Shown piece after piece: positions 23,470 through 34,652 of a DNA stretch of 64,000 nt. The stretch comes from Benincasa hispida (lineage: Eukaryota > Streptophyta > Magnoliopsida > Cucurbitales > Cucurbitaceae): positions 52,314,860-52,378,859 of the forward strand of contig NC_052354.1 of NCBI RefSeq assembly GCF_009727055.1, given 5' to 3'. Within the stretch, counting starts at the first letter, position 1. The number at the start of each line of letters is the position of its first letter. A program made the translations under genes and the position numbers. The notes beneath the pieces were generated by a model. That model did not search any database and was not told the origin of the DNA. It worked only from the letters and a program-made list of their open reading frames with translations.

Positions 23470-24252
23470 AGGTTTAGAATATCAATGTTGATGGAAATAT
23501 AAAGGTCTAAATTTTACGGAAATTTCACTGGAAATATTGGTAAAATGTCAATTTTAATATAAATTTCTAAAAAAATTATTAAACAAATTCAAAAAAAAAA
23601 AACTTAAATTGGTAATTAAACCCTTTATGATTTTCAAACAAGTTAATCTGTCTAATATTTAATGATAAAAGTATATATTAATGTCATTTTTTTACGATAT
23701 AATGAAAATATTTGATTCACCCCTCTGTAGATGTTAAATCATGAAAATGTAAAAATATTGATAAAAATATCGACATATCGACAGAAAATTAATACTATGG
23801 CCTTATCGGCCACCTGAGGTAGGTTTGAAGTTCTCAACAAAGAACTAAAAAATATTTACACCTATAATGTGTTTACTCATCAATGAGGTTTTCTTGAGAT
23901 TTGCAAAAAAAAAAAAAAAAAACATCAAAGAAATTAAAAAGAAAAAGATATAAAGAACATAGTATTAAATTTTTCTTGATACGTCAATATTTCCATCGAT
24001 ATTTTCATCGAGAGTGAATCGATATTTCTATTATATCATAGAAAAATCACGAAATATAATAATTAAGTAATAAAATAACACTACTGTGAATATAATATTG
24101 ATAATGGGTATGTTAACTTGTTTAAAAACAATAAAATATTTATTTACTAATGTATATTTATTTTTTGATTTTTTTATAATATTTTAAAAAATATTCGTAA
24201 AATTTGAAATTTTATCGATATTTCTATCCAAATTTTCATAAAATTAAAACCT
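23470..24252. mobile_element. Foldback (long inverted-repeat) element, probable MITE-like
   Basis: The left arm (about 23470-23800) and the right arm (about 23958-24252) are imperfect reverse complements. Paired landmarks are AGGTTTAGAAT at the outer left against AGGTTTTAAT read inverted from the outer right, AAACAAGTTAA in both arms, GATATAAT then GATTCAC in both, and ATTAATACTATG at the inner left against its inverted copy CATAGTATTAA at 23958. A spacer of about 157 bp separates the arms. There is no coding capacity. It could be a foldback transposon or two inverted copies of one dispersed repeat. Confidence 0.55.
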
Positions 24253-25127
24253 CTTTGTTTTAAACATTACTCTTATCATTAATTGTTTATTATTCATATG
24301 CTTTTGTGATAGAGTGATAAAAATGGAATACCAAAATTATTTATGGATATGGAGAAAGACCTCCATAGTATTAACTAAATTATACATTTTTATTTTAAAA
24401 AATTATAATTCTTTTTAGTGAGTTTTTATACTTGTAATTTAGTTCCTAAAATTCTTACAATTTTCAAGTTAAATTACCTATTTAGTTTTTCTACTTTTAG
24501 ACAGAATAATATTCAGCTTTCAATTTTATGTTTAATCCATTCTTTAACTTTACTCAAAACAAGAATAAAATAATAAATTTATTAAACTTAACAAATAGAT
24601 TTCTAAATTTTTCAACTTTTTATTTAACAAATCTCTAAACCTTTAATTTTTGTCTAATAAATCTTTAAATTTCTACATATTTAACATTTTAAAAATTTAT
24701 AGAACTATGAAAGACAAAGTTAAAAATCTAAGGTGTTATAATACCAACAATTCAATTTTATGTAATAAATTCTAATTTAAAGAGTGTCCAATATATTAGA
24801 GATTTATTAAACACAAACTCAAGTTCAGAGACATATTAGATATTTTTTTTTTCATTTAAATAAAAGGTTTGTTTAATAGAAACACAAACTTAAGTCTAAA
24901 AATTTATTAGACACTTTTTTATTCTTATTAAACATAAATTTGAAAATTTTTAAGCAAATATTTAATCGAATCAAAATTATAGCTTATGACTCTATTTAGT
25001 TTCTATTATATTAACAACTTAAAGAATTCAAATTTTATATAAGAGTCTTTGGACTTTCATCATTAGTTTCTAAATTTTTAAAGAAAATTCAATTGTATAA
25101 TTTAACTATAAATTGGCTTGATTTATG
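24253..25127. other. AT-rich spacer with a weak inverted repeat
   Basis: No gene was seen. Phrases such as TCTCTAAACC and TAATAAATTTATTAAAC around 24550-24690 reappear inverted around 24780-24960 (TTAGAGATTTATTAAAC). This suggests another degenerate foldback sequence, but the AT-rich composition makes the match unreliable. Confidence 0.3.
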
Positions 25128-25419
25128 ATGTGTTTGGTTTAACTTGTCAAAATTTTAATTGTAAAAATGAGTTATTTTGAGGAAAAAAAATTAAAGTGTT
25201 TGACAACCACACAAAATAGCTTCTAAAACACTTTAAAAGTGTACTTTAAATTTAAATATTTTAAAAAAAATTTTTAAAATAAATTTAACTTATGAAAATT
25301 TCAAAGTATTTTAAACCTATAGTATATTTTAAATATATTTTCAGACTTGAAGTATGTTTAAATAAAAATTATTTCTTGGAAAAACGTTTTCTCTTGTCGT
25401 GGATTTAAACAGACCCTTA
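25128..25419. mobile_element. Possible MITE
   Basis: The block starts GTGTTTGGTTTAAC and ends TTTAAACAGACCCTTA, which inverted begins TAAGGGTCTGTTTAAA. The ends are loosely inverted, the interior is non-coding and AT-rich, and the length is about 290 bp. That fits small non-autonomous DNA transposons of plants. The terminal match is weak and no target duplication was identified. Confidence 0.35.
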
Positions 25420-25964
25420 ATCTCAATCATTAATAACTTCAGCATAATGTTAATATGGCATGCCTATTAAATAAATTTTAGCTTATTTAAAAGTACATAA
25501 TAGAAATGACAAGCATGGCAAAAGAGGAGTAGCTAATCAATATTGACTTGATAGTAGTCCATCTAAAGGGAGAGGAATGTAATTTTACATACATTTTTTT
25601 TTTACCTATTCGTTCTTAATTTGGCTACATCATTTTATAATTTTATTATGGTAATAAATATTACAAGTGGTTCTCTCAATATATAATTAATAGAACAAGT
25701 CAACCTATGACTAAACTAGTTAAGACATCTTCGACTAAAAAAATAAAATTTGATCTTAAAAAATATAAAGATTTAGGACAAAAACTATGGCTAATATGAG
25801 TATAGCTCTTTATAAATCAACCAATAAAGAATATGAAAAACGTAAAGTATAAAGAATCGACATAAATATTTATGTGATATACTAATAGTGTGTTAGTTAC
25901 TCCATGGGCAGAGAGAGAATAATTGTATTAGAGAGAATGTTACAGAATCCAAAATGTGACAATC
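25420..25964. other. AT-rich spacer and broken 3' edge of element E
   Basis: No reading frame or known repeat was seen. The reverse transcriptase of element E stops at about 25965, and the expected RNase H, purine tract and 3' LTR are absent, so the 3' end of E has been lost here. Confidence 0.4.
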
Positions 25965-26365
25965 TCAAAATACCTTGAGAATGTTCTCGTAGTATTCAAT
26001 TTCTAATACAAAAGAAGCATCACTAATATCCTTCATCTCAAAATTCTTTTTAAGAAATCTCTTAGTGGCATGCAATAAACCTACATCATTACTTGCTATG
26101 AGTATGTCATCGACATATAATACTCGAAAGATTGATTTACTCCCACTAAACTTGTGATATATATAATCTTCCATTATATTCACTTCAAAACCAAAGGAGG
26201 TTATCACTTCATGGAATTTGTGATACCATTGACAGGAGGCTTGCTTGAAACCGTAGATGGATTTCTTCAATTTGTACACTATAGACTTTGAATTACCACA
26301 CACAAAGTTTTTTGGTTGCATCATATAAATTGTCTCATCAATGTTCCCATTGAGAAATGCAGTTT
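25965..26365 (-). pseudogene. Element E reverse transcriptase, C-terminal part
   Basis: The minus-strand frame carries NGNIDETIY just beyond the solo LTR, then YKLKKSIYGFKQASCQWYHK and the catalytic loop VLYVDDILIASND with both aspartates present, ending near MKDISDASFVLEIEYYENIL. These are the standard copia RT blocks that follow the KTAFLNG motif. The frame joins 28306-28661 once the inserted LTR is removed. It ends before the RNase H domain. Confidence 0.88.
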
Positions 26366-26370
26366 TTATA

Positions 26371-28300
26371 TGTAGGAACTCTTATGAGGAGAACCTTGAA
26401 TGGAAGCGGATCGACCAAATTTCATTAATCCGAATACTAAGTTTACAGTAAATATACAACAGATATGCATTTAAAGTTAAATTGCAGCATGCTTTTTCAA
26501 GAAAATGGTTCAAGAATTTCACCTTTGAAGAACCTTTCTTCGCGTTCCCTCCCTCGAACAGAATCAACAATTTTTTGAAGACCTTCTTCAAGATTTTCTC
26601 GAACCAAAACCTGGATACAACCACAAAAGAATCCTCGGTATTCTCAGGGTGAGAATTCAGGAGTGGTGGGCTCTAACCATTTTGATTAGAGAGAAAGGTT
26701 TAAATGTGTGGAGGAAGAAGATTGAGAGCTTTCTCACACTAAACTTAAAAGACAGAACACTTCTATAACTTTTTCAATTGTTCAACAACATTAGCAACAA
26801 GAAGAAGAAAATCTTTTTCTTTTTCTACTTTGCCCAAAATTAACCACCACCACTCATGTAGGTGGAGAGAAAAGATGGGGGAATGGAGTTGTAACTCCCT
26901 TCCTTATTATTCAAATAATAGTAATATAATATAAATAAATACGATAAATAACTTATCATATTATATTTATATTAAATTATATGTTATATCAAATATAACA
27001 TATAACTTATAACTTATAGTTTAATATTGTATCACATACAATATAAACTATAGTTTCTTTTCTTTATTATATGACATTTAATATAAATCATATTTATATT
27101 AAATTTATCAATTATGAGTCTCATTCATAGAAAATATATTTGAATCTCATTCAAATATTTATTTCCTCCCGTTAAGTTATAATGTATCAAATACATTATG
27201 ACAATTATATCATATATAATTGAAACAATTTAATTATATCATATAATTTCTTCTATTAATTTGAACAATTCAAATTCATCCAAAAACTGATTCTCAACTA
27301 AATCTTGCTGAGCTACCAAGGGGACCTTATGGACCTGTAGCTTGAAGCTTTGACGGTATATGAATAATTAATTAAACTCTTTAATTACATTATTCACTAT
27401 CCGTTAATTGTCGGGCACTCCACTAAAGACCAACAATTGCTTGTAAGTACAACTAGGCCAAATCACCATTTTGCCCTTGTAGTTACATCTAACTCCTTAA
27501 ATACCACTAATCCCTCTAAAGAATAATAGATCACAATCCTACTATGACTAAAACCCTCTCGGGTCAGGAGAGGGTGTGGCGCCACATTGTTCAAGACCTA
27601 GAATCAGTTCTTAAGGCAGCAATTTATCTACTTACCCCTACTTCAGGGAAAGAGTGATTTCCATCTTGTGTAGTTGTGTTCCCAGCTTCCCAATCACACG
27701 AATCCCTAAAATGGTAGGCTTCTTGAGTCGGCGATCTGGCCACTCTCACCCATACAAATTAAAGAACCACTCTTATAGGCAGAAGTTCACAAATTACTCG
27801 AGATTCAGGCCATATTACTTGTGATCATCCTGGTGAAATGTAAGTCTCTATTATAAACGATGTTATATAATGGGATTAAACATTTTGTAGTCCGGTTTTA
27901 TACAAACTCCTTTGTATAGAATATCCCTGCTTGCATGTCTAATACATGAATGATCAGGATCAGATTATTTGTGGCACTTTACAACAATTGTAACACCTAC
28001 AAAGCGGGTCATACCTGTAGTGTCACCAGGATAAGGTACCCAGCCTTATCCATCTACTACAGACCATTTAGGTTATCACTTAAACATAATCCACTCGTAT
28101 GTCTTCACATACATGTTAAATTTACAATGATAATCTTGGATGTTAGTTTATTAATTGATGGTTAATACAACTAAAATATCACATATTTTATAGACATAGT
28201 GAATAAAATATCATATAATTTATTAATCACATAAAGAGTTTGTTCATACATGGTTTACAAACTATGGGATCCTACAAGATTTATGGCATTAACCCCAACA
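26371..28300 (-). repeat. Solo LTR inserted in element E reverse transcriptase
   Basis: On the minus strand it starts TGTTGGGGTTAATGCCATAA at 28300 and ends GAGTTCCTACA at 26371, 1930 bp. The flanks TTATA (26366-26370) and TTACA (28301-28305) are a 5-bp duplication with one change, and removing one copy restores the conserved reading HQMDVKTAFLNG. Its first kilobase resembles the LTRs at 44178-46136 and 49316-51264, which places it in the same copia group. No internal region remains, so it arose by LTR-LTR recombination. Confidence 0.88.
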
Positions 28301-28305
28301 TTACA

Positions 28306-28661
28306 TCCATCTGGTGTAGCTCTAAATCAAAGTGAGCTACTAATACCATGATTACCCTAAAATAGTCTTTCAATGAAACCGGAGATAAAATCTTTTTGTA
28401 ATCAATGTCTTCCTTTTGAGTAAAACTCTTTGCAACAAGACAAGCTTTATATCTTTCGATATTGTCATCTGAATCCCTTTTGGTTTTAAATATCCATTTA
28501 CAACCTATGGGTTTCACTCCTGATGGCAATTCCATAAGTTCCCAAACATCATTGTCTTTCATGGATTTTATTTTCTCTTCCATAGCATTTATCCACTTTT
28601 GAGAGTTAGAACTTTGTAGAGTTTGTTGGAAGTTGATTGGATCATCTTCCATTACGCCCAC
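28306..28661 (-). pseudogene. Element E reverse transcriptase, N-terminal part
   Basis: The minus-strand frame reads WINAMEEKIKSMKDNDVWEL, GVKPIGCKWIFKTKRDSDD, ERYKACLVAKSFTQKEDIDY and FDLELHQMDV, the usual opening of a copia RT, where it is cut by the solo LTR. The continuation is at 25965-26365. Without the insertion the frame is almost uninterrupted here. Confidence 0.88.
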
Positions 28662-29650
28662 ATCATCCTAATGTTCTTGAAGAAACATAATATAATCATT
28701 TGGAAGTGTACTTCTTCTCTCTCGAGTAGATCTTCTTAGTGGCACTTAAGGTTATTGAGTTTGAACTTCAAATTCAATAATGAGGATTTCAATGTTATCT
28801 TGTTCTATAATTGGTTCAATAGTGAAATCAAGAATTGGAGCCTGAACATCAATTATAACCACATAAGGAAAAGAAACTAATTCCTCTTCAAAGACAACTT
28901 TCCTTATGTTATCTTCCCTCCTAAAATCAACATCCTCAAGAAATCTAGCATTTCCCATCTCAAACAATGATCTAGAAGTGAGATCATAAAACTTGAAACC
29001 CTGAGAGCACTCAGAATACCCAACAAAATAGCAGCTAATAATTCTTGAGTCCGATTTTCTTTCATTAGGCCTGTAAGGCCTAGCCTCAGTTGGACAACCC
29101 TAGATGTGAAGATGCCTAATACTAGGCTTTTTTCCTGTCCACAACTCATAAAGGATTTTAGCTACTGCTTTACTAGGTACGCTATTAAGGATATATGTTG
29201 CAGTCTTAGTACATCACCCCAAAGGGATTCTGGTAGAGAAGAATGACTAATCATAATTCTTACCATATCCTTGAGTGTTCTGTTTCGCCTTTCCGCTACA
29301 CCATTCATGTTAGGTTTGCCCGGCATAGTTATTGCGAGACGATTCCACATCCTCTAGGTATTTGGCAAAGAACCCTGAACGTTGTTCACCTAATTTATCA
29401 TATCTACCGTAGTATTCACCACCACTATCATATTTGACAACCTTAATTTTCTTTCCAAGTTGAAGTTCAACTTCAGCTTTGAAAGACTTGAAAACGTCCA
29501 AAGATTGAGATTTCTCATAAATTAAATATAGGTACCCATATCTTGAATAGTCGTCTATGAACATAATAAAATATTGTTGTCCATTCCAAGAAGGCATAGG
29601 GAATGGACCACAAATGTTTGTATGTATTAGTTTTAAGACGTCTGAGCATC
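28662..29650 (-). pseudogene. Element E integrase and linker remnant
   Basis: The integrase core on the minus strand gives WNGQQYFIMFIDDYSRYGYL (first aspartate), VKYDSGGEYYGRYDKLGEQR (second aspartate) and TMPGKPNMNGVAERRNRTLK (glutamate), spread over two frames (29310-29597 and 29162-29350). Downstream pieces with HIWGCPTEARPYRP-like and SLFEMGNARFLEDVDFRRED sequence (28752-29149) are the region between integrase and RT. Frameshifts near 29350, 29150 and 28960 and stops break the frame. The catalytic triad itself is still readable. Confidence 0.85.
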
Positions 29651-30279
29651 TGTTAGTACCTAATTTTCTTATGTTTGTCTGTTTTCCATTAATACATTAT
29701 ACACAAACGTCGAAATTACTCAAAATCAAGGGAATCAAGAATTCCATCTAACACAAGTTTTTGAATTCTCTATTTAGAGATGTGACCTAAACGCTTGTGC
29801 CATAACATAGCGGAATTCTCATTTAATTTACGCTTCCACATGAATTAGATAACAGGATCTTGTTAAATGAAGCAAAAGAATCAAGCCTATATAAATTATC
29901 AATTAAAAAACCGGCACCAATAAGCTTGGAATCTTGAAAAAGACTAACTTTTTATTTCCAAAAGAACAAGAAAATCCAAAATTTTCCAAACTGGAAATAG
30001 AAACTAAATTTCGTCTAAATGTCGGTACAATAAAAGTCTCATTCATATCCAAATAACACTAATTTTTAAAAGTAATCTAAAATTCCCAATAGCTTCAACT
30101 AGAACTATTTTGTCATCACCCACTTAGATGAATCCTTCAGCATCACTTGGCGGTCGACTCCATAGGCAATCCTTCATCGATATACTTATGTGAGTAGTAG
30201 TACCAGAATCTACCCACCAAGTATTTGTAGGTATAGAAGCTAAATTAACTTCAGAACAAACCAAAATAAGAAGTTTACC
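29651..30279 (-). pseudogene. Element E protease and pre-integrase remnant
   Basis: The minus strand carries WWVDSGTTTHISISMKDC near 30200, the aspartic protease active site of copia elements (DSG). Further left, LWHKRLGHISK near 29790 is the histidine part of the zinc-binding pre-integrase domain. Several in-frame stops lie between them, for example after the DAEGFI stretch and after LGHISK. The protease matures the polyprotein and the zinc domain supports integrase. Confidence 0.78.
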
Positions 30280-31078
30280 CTATTTTATACGCCACTTAGC
30301 GTACTTGGGACAATCTTTCTTGAAGTGACCTTTCTTTTTGCAGAAAAAACAAGGATTTTCAGTAGCTTGTTTCTTGTTTTTATTCTGTTGAGATGTCCCT
30401 TCTGTAACATCCACAAATTTCCTTTTCTTCTTATCACGAGAGTCAATTGCCAAATGAGCACTTTCTGTCCTTTCTCTTTTGGTCGTATCTTCTTCTTGCA
30501 CACATTGTGAGATAAGTTCATTAATACTCCATTTATCCTTATGAGTATTATAGCTTATCTTAAACTGATTGAATTGTGCAAGAAGAAAGATAAGTAGTAG
30601 CTGTACGAGTAAATTTTCATTTATCTCGATATCAAGTACCTTTAATTTACCTGCAAGATTGGACATTTCTATAATGTACTCCCTTATGTTTTCATTGCCC
30701 TTGTACCTCATAGAAGTTAAAGAAGTCAAAAGACCACTTGATTCTCCTTTTTTTATTTTTAGCAAAATATTTCTCAATTTGAGCAAGGAACTTATTGGCA
30801 TTTTCACTTTTCGTTATAAAGCCCCAAAAAGACTCTGAAATGGAGTTCTTAATGATCATCAGACACATGAGATTTGACCATTCCCACTTCTCTATATTAG
30901 TCGTATTTAGTTGTTTCTTAGTATAAGTAGGTTTATCGGTCCTTAATACAAGGTCCAAATCCATACACCCGAGAAGTATCTCTAGGCTTTTCTTCCAAAT
31001 CTTGAAATTCGATCCATTCAACTTAGGGATTGAACTCAAACTTCCAAATATTTGAGTAAGACCTGAAACAATAAACAA
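30280..31078 (-). pseudogene. Element E gag remnant with CCHC zinc knuckle
   Basis: On the minus strand the N-terminal part (30692-31078) contains PKLNGSNFKIWKKSLEILLG and LMCLMIIKNSISESFWGFI. After a frameshift near 30720 the second part (30280-30807) contains SMRYKGNENIREYIIEMSNL and a zinc knuckle CFFCKKKGHFKKDCPKY, whose CX2CX4HX4C spacing is intact. Gag binds element RNA and forms particles. The retained knuckle and moderate number of lesions suggest E is not among the oldest elements here. Confidence 0.85.
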
Positions 31079-32573
31079 TGAAATATATACTCACAATTAA
31101 AATATAAACAAAATAATTTCACATGTGTGGTGGGCCCCCTTAACAAGATACCTAGCACAATATTGATTTTCAACCTTTGGGCAAAAATACCAACTGTATA
31201 TGATACTCTGAGTGTAGTAATCAAAGTACTGACAATAAACTTCAAAAAATAGCCTCTCTTTGGATCGACTATTTGTCACATGAGCAATCTTTACAATTTT
31301 CACATACTCATTACTACATGCATACTCACAATTTGGCCAAATAATTATCTTTTGTTGGGCCGATAATTATCTGCATAAATTCATGAATATGCACATCTTA
31401 TATTTCATAATAAAATTAATCAAAGATAACATAGGCTACTTTGGAAACATATTATTTTGTCATCCAATCTAAAATATAAGACACAATAATATAACAATAT
31501 TATTGTAAAAAAATAATGGAAAAAAAAATACCAAATAGTCTTGACCAAAATTTACCCAGTAATTGCATACACATGATACAATTAAGACAACATAAATATG
31601 TGAATATCACCAAATATCATTAACCAAATTTAAATTTAAATTCACAAACTTATCAATCAAGAACTAAGAACCCTTTCAAGAATTTCACCAAATTATTAAT
31701 TAAGAAAACTTAGATATGGGGGCAAGAAATTGAATCAGCAATTAATCTAAATAGTTGACAAATTCAATATTATGAAACTATTTAAAAATAAATTCACTGA
31801 ATTCAATCAATTTTTTTATAACCTTGAAATCCCACCAATTTCCAAAATTATCAATCACAATTGAGTTTAGAAACTCATATTCATCAATTAAATATTAACA
31901 TAACTTTTCAGTTAAAAAAAAAAAAAAACAGCGACAATATTAACTTTTCCATTATCAATCAAATTTAAAACTAGATTCATAAGTCATCTGTTAAGAATTA
32001 AAGAATAAAAAAAAAACTGATAATTAAAATCAAGAACCGCTGGCAAAACTTTAATCGGTAATTGACTGATACCTTCGTCCGATGGCAACTCCAGTCAGTC
32101 ATTGACCGAAAGTCTTGATAGATGAAACTTGCAGTGGCAAGAGATGCAACTTCTTCAACCGGTCTTTAACCTTTTCCAGTGGATTTCATCACATTGGTAA
32201 ACTTTTGTCAAGAATGTTCAATTGAACATCCTCAATTTTGACAATAATAGAACTAAGTTTTTTTTTTCTTTTTTAATTTTAGTAAACCACCATTCAATCA
32301 AAATAATCAACCCAAAAAAAAAATCCACTTTAATCCACCACAAGTACATAATTCATAATCGGTGATGGGTATGCCAAATACCACCGACAAGAACACGGAT
32401 TGCAAGATCACAAAATTCATACTCTGGTACCACTTGTCGATGAGATTTACAACGTTGTTATAGTAAGTCGGCCATTTTTTTTTTAATTCTTTAAATTCTT
32501 TACAGAAACCAAAATTTAATCAACAATATCAATGGAAAACACATAAAACCAACAATGCAACATAAAATTCATA
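31079..32573 (-). other. Element E leader
   Basis: AT-rich non-coding sequence between primer site and gag. It has a second primer-site-like sequence at about 32424-32434 (minus strand TGGTACCAGAGTATGAAT), 150 bp from the real one and sharing its flank, so part of the leader start is duplicated. The poly(A) and poly(T) runs are unremarkable. Confidence 0.55.
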
Positions 32574-32584
32574 CTCTGATACCA
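32574..32584 (-). other. Primer binding site of element E (tRNA-iMet type)
   Basis: The minus strand reads TGGTATCAGAG two bases inside the LTR end. This is the standard initiator-tRNA-Met complement of plant copia elements. Confidence 0.82.
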
Positions 32585-32586
32585 CT

Positions 32587-33060
32587 TATTAGCATAATTA
32601 CTTTAGATCTATATTGAATAGATAAACCCTAGGATCATTCATGCTAAATTGTCAAGAATAACATACCGAATTCCATTGCAAAATTTGTAAAATTGATGGC
32701 AATTATAAGGCGACTATCGTCTTCCTCAACCAAAACTCCGAATGCCCTAGTAAGATCTCTCTAGATGGGATTCAAGAAAGACTTGAGTGCGTATTGTTTT
32801 GGTATATTGGGGACCATAGCCCTAAGCTCTCTTTATATACTAGTTCAATTATGGTTCCCATTAAACCTTAATTAACTAGAAATGAGCTTCTATCCATTAA
32901 ATCTATACTCAATTAGGAATCTAGAGCTCTACCTAATTAGATCACATAATATAGTCTAATCTAATAATCCAATGTGATAAATTATTAACCTACATACATA
33001 GCTCATACTTTAATTAAACATATTATTATTTAAATATGTATAACAAACAAAGCTCCAACA
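32587..33060 (-). repeat. Element E 5' LTR
   Basis: On the minus strand it starts TGTTGGAGCTTTGTTTG at 33060 and ends GCTAATA at 32587 (CA expected, one change), 474 bp. The primer site follows after AG. No partner LTR was found in the window. Confidence 0.75.
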
Positions 33061-34118
33061 TGGATTTGCAAATTCTAGTTTCAATTCCTTGGATGAATCG
33101 GTAAATGCTCTGTTGAAACAGGTATCATCTAAGCATTTTCCCTTTTCCGTACAGTTAATTCAGTTATTCTCCTAGTCCATATTCTGATTACATAATCAAT
33201 ACTGCCCTCTGATTTGAGATGTATAGCCCTCCATGCAGCTGGTAAACCCCAATAGTTAAAAGTATTTAGATGTAAGACCGAGGGGTGAATAGCATAGCGT
33301 TTGGCGCGATATAACGTAACTAGTTAGATTGTATGGATGAGTATATGGTTAGTGAGTCTATAGCTGATCGATTACAGGGAGCTCTCGAATGATCTCCCAA
33401 CAAGTTGCATCTCATTTTTGTTGCTTATTGAGGGGTTTTTGTATATGTGATGCAGGATCAAGATCAATCTATTCAAATAAAGGACGAATTTGGATTCGAC
33501 GCTCAATCTCTCGGGTCGTCGTGTATATGAAAACACATGTTGCTGCTCATTCGTAGATTGCAAAAGGGAAATGATTTTATAACCGACTCCCAACACTGTA
33601 TCTTCATCTTTCTTTGATGAAGTTCTCCTATCATTGGCTGCTTCTCTTTCTGCAACAAGAAGTTTTTCTTGCCTGGTTGGTTTGTTGCTAGACTATTCAC
33701 AGGATAACTCATTTCTGTTCTTCTATATGTGAAATCCTCTTCCAGTTCCATTTGGATTAATAAAGAGGTTAGATTGATAATTCCCCTCGACTCGATTATC
33801 TTGCGCCCCTCGATCATTTGTTGACTTGGTGAATGTTGTACAGTTATGCAGATGGATAGTTGGAATTCATGTAGTTTTATTTCACTGAACCTTGATGAAA
33901 ATGCAAATTTTAGGTAGTTTTGTTCTTAATGCAAATTGTTCAAATTGAAAAATGGAACAAGGTTGAGAAAACTCTAAGAATTATCATGTTTTTATGAGAA
34001 CAAGTTAATCTTGAAGTCTCGTGAAAATGAAATTACTTAAATCGGACAAATTTCACCATTGGAACAAATTCAATCTAACTCATAAACACTCTAATTCATT
34101 AGAAGAAACCTCAAGGAT

Positions 34119-34149
<31 letters not shown>

Positions 34150-34652
34150 CTGTTACCATGTAGCTTTTCATAGTTGGAAAATGCCGAATATCCATTTTTC
34201 TTTAAAGCAGACAGCAAGCAAAAATTCCCAGTATGCAGAAGTGATAACATCATATTTTACTAACATCACTTACCAGGGAATCAACCTGGTGCCAAAACTG
34301 AGACAACATTTTCCAATATGAGAATGAGAATAATACGGTCTATTCGAACTCATCGACAGCTCAGAAATGCCTAGCCAACAAGTCACATAGCTACGGTCCA
34401 AGAGGAGATAATCGTATATATATATTAGCAAATGCAGAAGAGTGGGATCTATAACATTGTCATGTATGAATTATGATGTAGAATTGACATGTTTCCAGGA
34501 AAAGTACAACACAATCAATGGAGGAAAAGAGAGAACAATATGCCTTGACAGATTGATGAACCAAGCACTTTGCTTGCCAGTTTCTACTGATCTCATGGAT
34601 TGAAGGACCCGACGACTAGTTGAACTAAGAGTTGGCCTTTGAAATTATAGAC
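33061..34652. other. Low-repeat region downstream of the DUF1068 gene
   Basis: Less AT-rich than the neighbours and without recognised repeats. It includes the 3' untranslated region of the DUF1068 gene at its right end, a compound (TA)n(GA)n microsatellite at 34119-34149, and a 43-codon open stretch on the minus strand (about 33130-33260, WGLPAAWRAIHLKSEG) that I could not identify. A 104-codon frame at 33503-33817 (minus) has no recognisable domain and is not called. Confidence 0.45.
34119..34149. repeat. (TA)n(GA)n microsatellite
   Basis: A run of TA followed by about ten GA units, downstream of the DUF1068 stop codon and possibly in its 3' untranslated region. Confidence 0.9.

Larger units (their letters stand above)
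25965..33060 (-). mobile_element. Element E: degraded Ty1/copia retrotransposon, 3' end missing
   Basis: Reading the minus strand from 33060: 5' LTR (32587-33060), tRNA-Met-type primer site, long leader, gag, protease, integrase, then reverse transcriptase. Integrase before reverse transcriptase is diagnostic of Ty1/copia. A 1.93 kb solo LTR from another family is inserted in the RT. RNase H and the 3' LTR are absent. All coding parts have stops or frameshifts. Confidence 0.85.

Noticed and set aside
33503..33817. 104-codon minus-strand frame downstream of the DUF1068 gene
   Set aside because: No recognisable domain, ordinary composition, and it overlaps another shorter frame; length alone is not enough in this sequence.
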